A DNA stretch of 37,020 bases from Cryptoclostridium sp036644995 (GTDB lineage: Bacteria > Bacillota > Dehalobacteriia > UBA7702): NCBI GenBank assembly GCA_036644995.1, contig JAVXOZ010000020.1:1-37020 (forward strand), read 5' to 3'. Position numbers and translations under genes: made by a program. The notes under the pieces are model-generated. The model had not been told where the DNA came from. It made no database searches and saw only the letters and a program-made list of their open reading frames with translations. This document shows positions 8,195 through 16,467 of this stretch, in pieces (position 1 is the stretch's first letter; each line of letters starts with the position of its first letter).

Positions 8195-9824
8195 ATTGCT
8201 TCCCCTTTCTTTTCAGCAATCCTTTAGGCAACTTGATATCATCTGAGATGAGCGCCAACATGGCATAGGATACCAATAGTGAGGAACCCCCTGTAGAAAG
8301 CCAAGGAGCAGTTATGCCGGTCAAAGGAATCAAGTTCAAGGAACCCCCAGCATTAAGCAAAAGTTGCATTGCGATTGAAGATAAAACTAAAATACCACAA
8401 CTCAGGAAATAATAACTTTTTCTACATGAATTGGTATAGGCTAACAACAATAACACAACATACAGCAACATTGTTATTACAAAGAAAACAACACCGAATT
8501 CTTCAGCAAGCAATGAAAAAACAATGTCAGTAGTAGAAGCGTAAATATCACGAATAGAACCACAATAAAGGCCTGCACCGAAAAGCCCACCACCCACAAA
8601 CCCTGATAGGGATTTGCAGATATGAAAGCCACCGTCAAAATATGAGTCGAAAGGATTCTGCCAAGTAATAAACCGTTGTTGAAAGGTTGAGCTAATTTTA
8701 AGGAGAACCTTTCCAAGGAGTAAAGATACTGAGGTTATTCCTGCGCTTAGTAGCAAATCACCATTTTTCAAGTACAACCCAACAAATGAGATAACAAAAA
8801 ACACAGCAGCAGTACCTAGATCATTTATTGCAACTAAAGCAAAAAGTGAAATGATAGTTGCGATACCCAATAAAGCTAAATCCTTTTTTCCGCTTATCAA
8901 GAAACTGCCAGATATAAATACGAGAGCGAGTTTACATAGCTCTGAAAGTTGTAGAGAAAAACCCCCAATATTGATCCAATTCTTTGCTCCATTGGTAACA
9001 TCTGCGAATATTAAATTTATAAAAAAAAGTAAGATAAGCACTACTAAAAGTACTATTTTCATTTTATTTAGTTTATCTTTAGGGAATTTACGGACTTGTA
9101 TTAATACTAATGATAGACCTAAAAATGCAACAAATCCTAAACAAAAGATAATTGAAACTTTAACCATTGTATCAGAACCGGCTACAGTAATACCCAAAGT
9201 TGTTAGAAAAAACACCACTAATTCGATGCTAATTGTCATCTTTAGTTTTAACTTATCAACAGTAAAAGCATAGAGCCAAGGTATTATAATAATTGGTAAA
9301 TATGCTTTAATAATAACAGATATAGAGGCAGCCCCTAAAAGCAAAATCTGAGATACTATTAAAAGCTGAAACACTGTGATACCAGAAAGTATTTTCATAA
9401 CAACTGTATTGTCAGTGATGGTAGATGTACTAATGCCAATAGTATATCCTTCATCTCCTATTTTTATAGTGTCATTATTTTTTAACGAAGATGATTTTAT
9501 ACGCTCATTCCCATTAACTTCCAGATAACCTGAACCTTCTTTTTCTAAATAATACGTGTCATCGGCAACCCGTTGTACTTTTGCAAAGTATCTTGATACA
9601 GTAATGTCTTTAATACAAAGATCACTATTAGATGAACGCCCGATTAAAATATCCTCTCTCTTTGACCTCATAACCAAGTCCTGCTTTTCATTATGGAAGG
9701 ATATCGTTGTGCCAAGATTTTGTTCTTCTTTTAACAGTTTAAAAAATAAAACAATAAGATACAGTCCAACCCCGGTTATTAAAAATCGAGAGAAAAAAAA
9801 GAGTATCTCAATAAGCTTATCCAT
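8181..9824 (-). CDS. FHA-domain SEDS (RodA/FtsW) glycosyltransferase (island copy)
   Basis: I chose ATG 9824 because GGAGGT lies 6 bp upstream; 547 residues. Order: one membrane helix (about 7-30), a cytoplasmic FHA domain (about 40-135; GR at 62-63, SR at 77-78, NG at 104-105), then a multi-span SEDS domain with the family signatures NWINIGGFSLQLSELCK and NDLGTAAV. SEDS proteins polymerise lipid II into glycan with a partner PBP, here the overlapping next gene. FHA domains bind phosphothreonine, and kinase-like and PP2C genes lie just upstream, so control by phosphorylation is likely. The FHA motif has Phe80 where His usually follows SRx. The paralogue at 28267 keeps His. Confidence 0.92.
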   Translation of the reverse strand: MDKLIEILFFFSRFLITGVGLYLIVLFFKLLKEEQNLGTTISFHNEKQDLVMRSKREDILIGRSSNSDLCIKDITVSRYFAKVQRVADDTYYLEKEGSGYLEVNGNERIKSSSLKNNDTIKIGDEGYTIGISTSTITDNTVVMKILSGITVFQLLIVSQILLLGAASISVIIKAYLPIIIIPWLYAFTVDKLKLKMTISIELVVFFLTTLGITVAGSDTMVKVSIIFCLGFVAFLGLSLVLIQVRKFPKDKLNKMKIVLLVVLILLFFINLIFADVTNGAKNWINIGGFSLQLSELCKLALVFISGSFLISGKKDLALLGIATIISLFALVAINDLGTAAVFFVISFVGLYLKNGDLLLSAGITSVSLLLGKVLLKISSTFQQRFITWQNPFDSYFDGGFHICKSLSGFVGGGLFGAGLYCGSIRDIYASTTDIVFSLLAEEFGVVFFVITMLLYVVLLLLAYTNSCRKSYYFLSCGILVLSSIAMQLLLNAGGSLNLIPLTGITAPWLSTGGSSLLVSYAMLALISDDIKLPKGLLKRKGKQYENK

Positions 9825-9858
9825 CACAGCACCTCCCTTATGATTGTAATTTAGCAAA

Positions 9859-11022
9859 TCATCTCGCAGTAAACCCATTTACATCTGATACGCTGTCCTC
9901 TTCAATAGGATTTTCTTTCGTTTTTGCTTCCTCTGTTGTTTGTGCTCTTTCGTCAGCTTCACTTTTTTCCAGCAGTCTTATTTTATTCTGGAGAAAACTG
10001 GCTGTATCTCTTAGTTCGGAAACACCTTTCTCGTTTTCTTCTAATGCAGATTTTATATTTTGAACTTCGACAATACTCAATACAGAAGTTGCTATTAAAC
10101 CAATAATACAAAGAGGAAGTATACATTTATTTACGATTTTTTTGATATCAATTTTATATTGACGTGCTTTCTTCCCTTTGCCAACATATGTTCTCCGCTG
10201 TTCTCCCATGGGTTGTCCATCTTTTAAAGATAAAGGCTGTGTATTATCTGCTAATAGAGATTGTTCGCAATCCGCTTTATTTTCGTCCTTTAAATCAACT
10301 ACTATAAACGAAATATCATCTGTAACATCTTTTTTAATATGCAGTTCTTCCACTATTTGTTTAGGAGTTAACTTTCCGCCAATGGCCATAGAAACAATGG
10401 AATAAGCAGCATCTGATGCAAACTCACTCATGCTTATCAATGGAGCAACGCCTCCATCAGAGCCTATAATAATCGAGTTATAGTCTTCTGTTTTTAAATG
10501 TAAAACACGGAGATGAGAAATCACTGAATTTGGGTCTTGAGAACTACGGATTGTAATTGATATGGTTTTGCTTTCACACTCAAAGTTTTCCGGGTATGAT
10601 ATGATGTTAGCTTTGGCACATGCTGAATTCGGAATTCCGATAACCGCACCATCGCCTTGATGTAAAACAAGAAGGTCGTTACCATTTTTTAATAACGCAA
10701 TAAACGTGCTTCCGTAGGATTCGGCGGCGCATTGGGTTGCACTCTCGAAATTTTTTTGCGCTTTAATAACAAATTCCAAGATTTCCTTGCGTATTTGATT
10801 GTTCGATAATTCAAAAAGTCTTTGAAAATTTTCTTCTAAAAATTTTGATATTTCCAAACTAAAGTGTTTTACAAAATCCCCACTGTTTTCATAGCCTCCC
10901 ATTCCATCTAAAAGAATATAGAAAAATTGCGAGTCCCCAAGGGAACGATGAGTGATATAATCTTGGCAAGATATATCTCTTCTTCCATGGGCAACACCTT
11001 GTTGTGTCATTTGATAATCCAT
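9859..11022 (-). CDS. PP2C-family Ser/Thr phosphatase with C-terminal membrane helix
   Basis: ATG 11022 is chosen because GGAGGT lies 7 bp upstream; 387 residues. The PP2C metal ligands are visible: CQD (Asp21), DGMGG (Asp39), SDGG (Asp189) and TDD (235-236). The GDS motif is GDG (around 124-126). After about residue 250 come a basic linker, a membrane helix (about 300-318, CILPLCIIGLIATSVLSIV) and a short coiled coil with an acidic tail. The catalytic domain is therefore cytoplasmic and membrane tethered. In the family it removes phosphate from Ser/Thr, here most simply from targets of the kinase encoded 13 bp upstream. Actinobacterial PstP has the same enzyme-membrane-helix layout and also precedes rodA-pbpA. 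Confidence 0.9.
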   Translation of the reverse strand: MDYQMTQQGVAHGRRDISCQDYITHRSLGDSQFFYILLDGMGGYENSGDFVKHFSLEISKFLEENFQRLFELSNNQIRKEILEFVIKAQKNFESATQCAAESYGSTFIALLKNGNDLLVLHQGDGAVIGIPNSACAKANIISYPENFECESKTISITIRSSQDPNSVISHLRVLHLKTEDYNSIIIGSDGGVAPLISMSEFASDAAYSIVSMAIGGKLTPKQIVEELHIKKDVTDDISFIVVDLKDENKADCEQSLLADNTQPLSLKDGQPMGEQRRTYVGKGKKARQYKIDIKKIVNKCILPLCIIGLIATSVLSIVEVQNIKSALEENEKGVSELRDTASFLQNKIRLLEKSEADERAQTTEEAKTKENPIEEDSVSDVNGFTAR

Positions 11023-11035
11023 TTTTTGCACCTCC

Positions 11036-12790
11036 TTAAAATTTAAAAAACAAAAATAGTGAAATTATAATAACAGCTATCAGAATTACAGAATAACTCA
11101 GCCTTTTTTTAATGTCTTGGTTTTTCGTTTGAATTTCTTCTTCAGTCAATGGCAGCAACTTTTTTGGTGTCGGAGTCCAGGGTTTTTCTTTATCCGCATT
11201 TGGTGATGTCTGCGGCGACATCTGTGGTGATGTCTGCGGTTGTGATGTTTGAAACGGCTGATTTTTTTGATAAAAAGCACGAACAGAGTTCAGCCTTGAT
11301 TCTCTTTCCCATTTGGAGTTAAAGGGATTTACATCTTCGGGCATAAGCAAGTCCATCGATGTATTTTTCTTAATTTCTTCTGCATATTCCTCTAGAGCAA
11401 TAAACAGATCGATTAATGTTACAGACGTACTGCTAGAAGCTGAGAAAATTCCTTTAAAGACTTTTCGTAATTTTGGTGTAAAAAACGAATAAATGTTTCG
11501 CAAAATAATGTTTTCCTTAAACTGCTGCGATGATGTAAGATCACCAAAATATGTGTCATCATCACTTTCAGAATTTTCACGCACATAAGGAGTAGACCCC
11601 ATAAACAGGAGTAAAAAGATGGGAAATGCTGTCTTAAAAACACTATATTTGCTATCAGCATAAATTCCAGCAATCGAAGCCTTCTTTGCATTCTGATAGA
11701 ATTCACGGGTTAATGAGCTTGAACAGGAACTCGAGTATACGCCAGCTTGGACGGAGTCCAGGTCTAAATAATGCACTTGGAAATCTTCGTCAAGGTAGAT
11801 ATTGAATAAATTGTTGTCTATTAAGATTATTCCGTTCTGTGTAAAGATCCTGATGTCTAACGTCAACAAATCAAGACAAATTTGAACAAGAGCAGAGCGA
11901 GAAACTCCACTCGGGAAAAGAATGTCAAATCCATCTGGCCCTTGGGAAATATAGGAAAGAGGCTTTCCATTGACTTTGTTCATAACAATGCCTCTTACAG
12001 CTTTGTTTTTGTCAAATACAAGTGCTTTGGGCATCGCTTCCAGTCCGGGGATATTCGAGAAATCAATTTTTATGAGAGCTCTGATTTTTGCAAATTCAGA
12101 TTTTTCTCTTTCACATACATAAATTTTTGCAACGTGTTCTTTATCAATCTCACAAATTACTGATTCCGCACCAGCATTTAATTTCTCAGAGAAAGTGAAG
12201 CTCTTCTCCACATCATTGATGGAGAAATAGAATTCCTCGTCTTTAGTCGGCTTGGGGCATTCATATTTAGTATCCATGTTAGAAATAAATAAATGTCGAT
12301 CCTTCTCATATGCCGCTCTTAACCCATTGATATCGATAACTATGGCTTCATTTTTACGCATATCAATGCCTTGAAGAAAGTAGGTCTTCCCTGTGCGAGG
12401 TTTCTCCATGCTTATTAATGTAGGCAATAGTCTCAAAACATTGTGGCATGAAATAATAATATTCGAATCTAAATCTGAGTCCAAATACGCCTCTATCGAT
12501 GACTTATCTAAAGTTGAAGTCTCTATGTTTGAAAAAAACGTATCGACATCAGATTTTCTAGATGGATTAACGATATCCACAATTTTTTGACAATCTTTTA
12601 GAACAAAAATTGAATTCAGTCTGAAGCTATTAATAAATTCAGTTGTATTAGCTAAATACTCCTCATCTAGAAGCGATTGGTTTTCTATGATAAACTTAAA
12701 CTTCAAAACATCATGGGAGCTAAGATTACTCTTAAAATCTCTAAAGTTGAAAGTACCTTGGTTGTCAGTATCCAAAAAGTATTGTTCCAT
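11036..12790 (-). CDS. Protein-kinase-fold protein with C-terminal membrane anchor
   Basis: ATG 12790 has GAGGTGA upstream and clears the previous gene; 584 residues. Residues 1-190 form an unrecognised domain. The kinase fold follows: a Gly loop (LNAGAESVIC, about 204-213), VAKIYV with Lys222, the catalytic loop ILIDNNLFNIYL (Asp325, Asn330) and the metal motif LDLDSVQ (Asp343, Asp345). The D-x-D-S-x-Q form in place of DFG is characteristic of kinases linked to vWA and PP2C genes rather than Hanks PknB kinases. A Pro/Thr/Gln-rich linker (about 528-555) leads to a terminal membrane helix (about 564-584). No outside sensor (PASTA) exists. It probably phosphorylates Ser/Thr in the operon's own proteins. 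Confidence 0.82.
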   Translation of the reverse strand: MEQYFLDTDNQGTFNFRDFKSNLSSHDVLKFKFIIENQSLLDEEYLANTTEFINSFRLNSIFVLKDCQKIVDIVNPSRKSDVDTFFSNIETSTLDKSSIEAYLDSDLDSNIIISCHNVLRLLPTLISMEKPRTGKTYFLQGIDMRKNEAIVIDINGLRAAYEKDRHLFISNMDTKYECPKPTKDEEFYFSINDVEKSFTFSEKLNAGAESVICEIDKEHVAKIYVCEREKSEFAKIRALIKIDFSNIPGLEAMPKALVFDKNKAVRGIVMNKVNGKPLSYISQGPDGFDILFPSGVSRSALVQICLDLLTLDIRIFTQNGIILIDNNLFNIYLDEDFQVHYLDLDSVQAGVYSSSCSSSLTREFYQNAKKASIAGIYADSKYSVFKTAFPIFLLLFMGSTPYVRENSESDDDTYFGDLTSSQQFKENIILRNIYSFFTPKLRKVFKGIFSASSSTSVTLIDLFIALEEYAEEIKKNTSMDLLMPEDVNPFNSKWERESRLNSVRAFYQKNQPFQTSQPQTSPQMSPQTSPNADKEKPWTPTPKKLLPLTEEEIQTKNQDIKKRLSYSVILIAVIIISLFLFFKF

Positions 12791-12830
12791 TTTTATAGTC
12801 ACCTCGTTTCTTCTACCTACAAGTAATTTT

Positions 12831-13706
12831 TCAAAATTTATCAGTTTCAATAATGAAGCTAGCGTCCATACCGTTGCTCATTTTCTCGTAAACTTTAGCT
12901 CTTGTATCATTCACGTCGGGCTTGATATTCTTATCGTATAGCCCTTTGTTAATGTCATTTATACTGGAAACAAATCGGCGAAAAAAGTCATCCAAGTAGC
13001 TATCTAAATCGCCATAGTTCATCTGATGCTTATTTTTTCGTGCGATCTCGTGGGAAAGTGCTTTAAATTCGCACTTTTCTGTTCCTGCTAATAGTAACAA
13101 CGCTTCTTTATCATTTTGTAATTTTTCGATTCGGGCTAAGTGATCTACCACCACAGCTTCGCTTTCTGTAGTTTCAAAATCCGAGAAGAAGATTGTTACG
13201 GCAGGCCAATATTTTTTGCCTGATTCCAACCGAATATTCACTTCTTTTATTGCTTTTTCCAAACTGACGAGAATACCCTCGGTTAATACGGTAGAACCAC
13301 TTGGTGTAATTCGACTTAACATATCTCCAGTAGACTTAATCGAAGATTCATTGAGAAAGACGAAGTCGTGGAGTGAAAAAATTTCGTTATTCCTTAAAAC
13401 TGAGACCGAATATCTAAGTCGTACGCTGTTTTTAAACAGCATTTTCAAATGTGATATAAATGCGCGAATCTGTACATCATAGACTGACTCATCAGTCCCC
13501 TCTACATCCCGATTCATGGATCCCGTTGCATCGAGCACATAGCCAAATGTAAATTCCCAGCTATGACCTAAATCATCTAATGACTGTTTTCTAAGTTTTT
13601 CTACATCACTAAGTGGCTTTTGATTTTTAACGCCTTCTTCTTTAATAGTGCAATTGTTTGCAGTAATATGGGTGGGAATATAGTCTTTTTCCAAATTTTT
13701 AAACAT
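12831..13706 (-). CDS. TerY-like von Willebrand factor A domain protein
   Basis: ATG 13706 follows AAGGAG; 291 residues, no signal or membrane helix. The vWA MIDAS is complete: DATGSM (59-64), a Thr in PSGSTVLTEG (about 135-144) and SDFE (Asp176). The domain fills about residues 52-250, followed by a Lys/Asp-rich tail. vWA proteins bind a metal and another protein's acidic residue and assemble complexes. This is the first gene of the leftward operon, 40 bp before the kinase gene. A vWA, a DxDSxQ kinase and a PP2C together match the TerY-P triad described by comparative genomics; the link to wall synthesis here is the novel part. Confidence 0.88.
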   Translation of the reverse strand: MFKNLEKDYIPTHITANNCTIKEEGVKNQKPLSDVEKLRKQSLDDLGHSWEFTFGYVLDATGSMNRDVEGTDESVYDVQIRAFISHLKMLFKNSVRLRYSVSVLRNNEIFSLHDFVFLNESSIKSTGDMLSRITPSGSTVLTEGILVSLEKAIKEVNIRLESGKKYWPAVTIFFSDFETTESEAVVVDHLARIEKLQNDKEALLLLAGTEKCEFKALSHEIARKNKHQMNYGDLDSYLDDFFRRFVSSINDINKGLYDKNIKPDVNDTRAKVYEKMSNGMDASFIIETDKF

Positions 13707-13754
13707 TTTCATTCTCCTTTTCAACAATGAGTAACACTTCGTGTGTTATCATAT

Positions 13755-13990
13755 TATTTTTTCTTATACTCTTTATATCATGCCTTGGTTCTCAAGTAAA
13801 TTGCATTTCATTCTCAAATATTCCATTTGATTATAAAATCAATATCTTTCACTACGAGATTCTTGAGATTTGCATATGGATTCCAATTTTCATAATCTCA
13901 AAAATATGTGTTTTATTAAACATTGCCAATCTCCCTTCTTATTACAACCCCTACATTAGAGATAGCACAATGATTTCGGGAATTTTTAAG
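13755..13990. repeat. Diverged intergenic repeat, right copy
   Basis: Counterpart of 1241-1400. Block B lies at 13761-13830 over the operon promoter and block A at 13911-13987, just beyond the stop of the broken gene on the right. Both copies lie on the edges of the module 1.6-13.7 kb and point the same way. Confidence 0.5.
13772..13800 (-). promoter_or_regulatory. Likely promoter of the vWA-kinase-PP2C-SEDS-PBP operon
   Basis: On the minus strand TTTACT and TATAAA are separated by 17 bp, about 66 bp before the vWA start codon. The -10 is good and the -35 weak. The same stretch (block B) is partly conserved at 1325-1400. Confidence 0.45.
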
Positions 13991-14503
13991 GTGTATTGAT
14001 TTCGTTAAAGTCCAGTTTTACATCGGTATACTTAGCAAACAATTTTGCAGCGATGTACAAAAAGTATGCCTTAGCTTCATAGGATTCAAATAAGTCTGTA
14101 TATAAAACTTGGCTCATTATTGTAAAGAACTTTTCTTTAGATAATCTTTTACGTAAAAGATTTGTGAAGATTGACTCTTCTACAGTATGATGTTGAGCTG
14201 AAAATACAATGGATTGTTCTATTTCTATCAAGTCAAGTTCCTGAACCTTGGTATACTTAATTTCGACTGGCTTTTCGAGGAAATCCAGAAAAATTAGTTG
14301 TAGTATTTGGGCAAATTCAGCATTATTGCATTCATTGTCGAAAATAAATAAAACAACTTGCTTGAAAGGATAAGATCATGATGGGAATAAGCTATTAAGT
14401 TCTTAACAAATTCTACCTTATCAGTACCATCTATAACAGAACTTGGTCTTTGATACTCCTTTGTATCAGGGCGTGTTCTTCTTTGTCTTTTGCGAGTCCT
14501 CAC
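13986..14503 (-). pseudogene. Broken gene upstream of the vWA operon
   Basis: Two frames make one protein when joined. The first, from about 14503, reads KRQRRTRPDTKEYQRPSSVI and ends HHDLI. The second continues from about 14360 as PFKQVVLFIFDNECNNAEFA and QILQLIFLDFLEKPVEIKYT, and stops at 13986. The join needs one frameshift near 14355-14375. The second half is helical and acidic. No family is recognised, and the first frame starts at GTG without a good ribosome site. It probably was an operon-associated or neighbouring island gene. Confidence 0.4.
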
Positions 14504-14522
14504 TTTTTCTTTGTCGCTTTTT

Positions 14523-14567
14523 GATAATGCTATAGTAAATTGTTGTTCAATTTACTATAGCATTATC
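14523..14567. other. Perfect 20-bp inverted repeat
   Basis: GATAATGCTATAGTAAATTG (14523-14542) pairs perfectly with 14548-14567 across a 5-nt loop. No T-run follows on either strand, so it is not a usual terminator. It sits 20 bp upstream of the broken gene ending at 13986. It could be an operator or the relic of a mobile element end. Confidence 0.6.
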
Positions 14568-14879
14568 ACTAACCAATCAAATGAAAATCGTTTATGCCAC
14601 CAGTGCCACCTGTTGATATTCTTTTTTATAGTTGTATTATACAGAGCTATAGCTTGATAAGTTTAAGAAAGATAAGAAAACATGGCTTTGGTGGCTATAC
14701 TCATAATATATGTTTTGCCGTGCTAACCAATGAAAAAATGCGGCAGAAGCAAAATTGCCTATGCGCTTTCTAATCTCTGTAAAAAGATCATGGTTATGAA
14801 AGACAATATTAAGCCTTATAATACAAAAACGGAATTGCAATTATGGGCACTGCGAATTTTTCGGATAATCAAATTGATA
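14568..14879. other. No recognisable gene
   Basis: About 310 bp of AT-rich sequence between the palindrome and the integrase remnant. Short open frames on both strands have no ribosome site or family resemblance. Confidence 0.5.
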
Positions 14880-15755
14880 TCAGAGGTTTTTCTCTGTTGT
14901 TTTGATGATATTATCCATGGTTTCGGCAGCGGTTCTATCTGCAGATTTGATAAAATGGGAATAGATATCTCCTGTTGTTGATGTTCTGGCGTGTCCTAAG
15001 CGTCCCGAAACCGTGCGCAAATCTGTGGCATTGGCAATCAACAGCGTGGCATGGGTGTGCCATCCCACTGGGTAAATAGGCGGTCTGTGTTTTGCCATAA
15101 GGTTCCCAGTTGAGTGATATACTGATTCTGCCAGTTTCTATAATTTTGCAAAAGGTTCACCCCGTTTCATGCTTGTATACAGCAACAGATAAATCAGTGT
15201 TCTATGCTGTTTGGATTCATCCCCTTCCAGGGCCTTTAATAGACTTTGCAGCTCTTTTTCTTCCAAATATCTTGCCTCTACCCTGTTTGTTTTCGGTGGC
15301 TTTACTCTGCTGCAAGGATTCGCCGGAATCAGCTGCCAATAAACTGCCGTCGACAAGGCCTAGGACAGGAACTGATAATAGTGACGTAAGGTTTGAGTGC
15401 TGAGATTTTGTTCTTTTTCTGCAGGTGTAAATATCTCATTTCGTTTTTTGCCAAAAGATTTGGCAATGGCATTTGCAGACTCTGCTGTAATATTCACCCC
15501 TTTACAGGCATTGAGAATTGTATTTTTGCTCAAGCCTGTTTTGGTTTGCAGCAGCTTTTTACTGGCGTTACGCCTGGAGAGTAGGGCTTCCATATCGATT
15601 TTGCCTTGTAGCTCACAGGGCATTTCATCTTAGCCAATGTTTCATAGAGAGAAATAATATGATGAGGCTGAAGCTTGGCAAGCTTTATATTGCCGATCTC
15701 CGGTTCTGTATAATTGCAAATTATGTATATTCAAATTATGTATATTCTATTTAGT
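14880..15755 (-). pseudogene. Decayed tyrosine recombinase (integrase) of an integrative element
   Basis: Fragments in order: an N-terminal SAM-like core-binding piece (IGNIKLAKLQPHHIISLYET, about 15700-15640), a middle piece with an HTH-like insert (TGLSKNTILNACKGVNITAE), an in-frame TAG near 15360, then STAVYWQLIPANPCSRVKPP and EARYLEEKELQSLLKALEGD. The catalytic Arg region is corrupted (SMKRGEPFAKL). A frame-shifted piece reads QYITQLGTLWQNTDRLFTQW, then a deletion, then the C-terminal HTHATLLIANATDLRTVSGR and LGHARTSTTGDIYSHF with His and Tyr. These make the enzyme inactive. It lies about 180 bp from the 3' end of tRNA-Arg, the normal place for an element integrase, and marks the right end of an old island. 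Confidence 0.85.
15718..15747. repeat. Tandem 15-bp duplication
   Basis: AAATTATGTATATTC occurs twice in a row just upstream of the integrase remnant. It may be part of an old integrase promoter or arm-type site; nothing more can be said. Confidence 0.6.
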
Positions 15756-15871
15756 GAAGGATTTACCGATTATATTATATTTTAAAAGACAAATTTTAAG
15801 GTATCAGAAATGGCTCAAATCTAAGAAACCATACCCCACTATCCTATAAGCACAAATAAAGCACAAAACAC

Positions 15872-15901
15872 AAAAAAAGCAGGGTCGTTTTGACTCTGCT
15901 T
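15872..15901 (-). terminator. Terminator of the tRNA-Arg transcript
   Basis: On the minus strand a stem AGCAGAGTC / GACCCTGCT with one mismatch and an AAAAC loop is followed by TTTTTTTG. It lies about 40 bp after the 3' end of tRNA-Arg(CCT). Confidence 0.7.
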
Positions 15902-15937
15902 GTGGTTTATGTAGTTGTTGTGCAGGCATAGGTGTGG

Positions 15938-16010
15938 TGCGCCCGAGACGACTCGAACGTCCGACCTGCGGTTTAGGAAACCGATGCTCTATCCTCTGAG
16001 CTACGAGCGC
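15938..16010 (-). tRNA. tRNA-Arg (anticodon CCT)
   Basis: The minus strand folds as a cloverleaf: acceptor GCGCTCG with CGGGCGC (one G-T pair), D arm AGCTCAGAGGATAGAGC, anticodon stem CGGTTT / AAACCG around loop TTCCTAA, T loop GTTCGAGTC. CCT reads the AGG Arg codon. The 3' CCA is not encoded. The integrase remnant lies beyond its 3' end, so this tRNA is the likely attachment site of the island. Confidence 0.92.
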
Positions 16011-16025
16011 ATTAGGGATAAAAAT

Positions 16026-16102
16026 TGGCGTGCCTGGCGAGATTCGAACTCACGACCTTCTGATTCGTAGTCAGACACTCTATCCAGCTGAGCTACAGGC
16101 AC
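16026..16102 (-). tRNA. tRNA-Arg (anticodon ACG)
   Basis: Cloverleaf on the minus strand: acceptor GTGCCTG / CAGGCAC, D arm AGCTCAGCTGGATAGAG, anticodon loop CTACGAA between TCTGA and TCAGA, T loop GTTCGAATC, discriminator G, encoded CCA (16026-16028). The first base A34 is normally changed to inosine by TadA so that it reads CGU/CGC/CGA. It is the first gene of the pair, 15 bp before tRNA-Arg(CCT). Confidence 0.93.
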
Positions 16103-16220
16103 ATATACGCATATTTTTATTAAATTAACAGGTGCTTTGTAAAAACTTATTACACATAAATTAAAGCAAAACAATTTATATTTTTAGGTTAAATTACAAA
16201 TTTTACCCGTCTGAAATAAA

Positions 16221-16249
16221 ATTATAGCACCAAATTTTCGGTTTGTCAA
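16221..16249 (-). promoter_or_regulatory. Consensus sigma-A promoter of the tRNA-Arg pair
   Basis: On the minus strand TTGACA (16244-16249) and TATAAT (16221-16226) are separated by exactly 17 bp. Both hexamers are perfect. Transcription should start near 16213, about 110 bp before the tRNA. Confidence 0.88.
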
Positions 16250-16467
16250 TAAGAAATACCCAAGATAATCATGGATAATAATAATTTTTTTTCTATTTAA
16301 GTGCAGTATACCTTGGATTGCTGCCTTGTTGGCTGTGCAAAACAATAACTTGCATCAGTGGTAAAACATTATAAATATCTGCCTTGATATTGCACCTAAA
16401 TGGGTGTAAACTAAAATAATAAGAGTGCTTAGAATAAGCTCCCTGAAAAAACTAAATGTTAGCTTAT

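Noticed and set aside
14523..14567. Palindrome as a transcription terminator
   Set aside because: No T-run follows on either strand; on the minus strand an A-run follows instead.
1..15938. Left attachment site (duplicate of the tRNA-Arg 3' end)
   Set aside because: I looked for a second copy of the tRNA 3' segment and saw none, so the left border is not placed.
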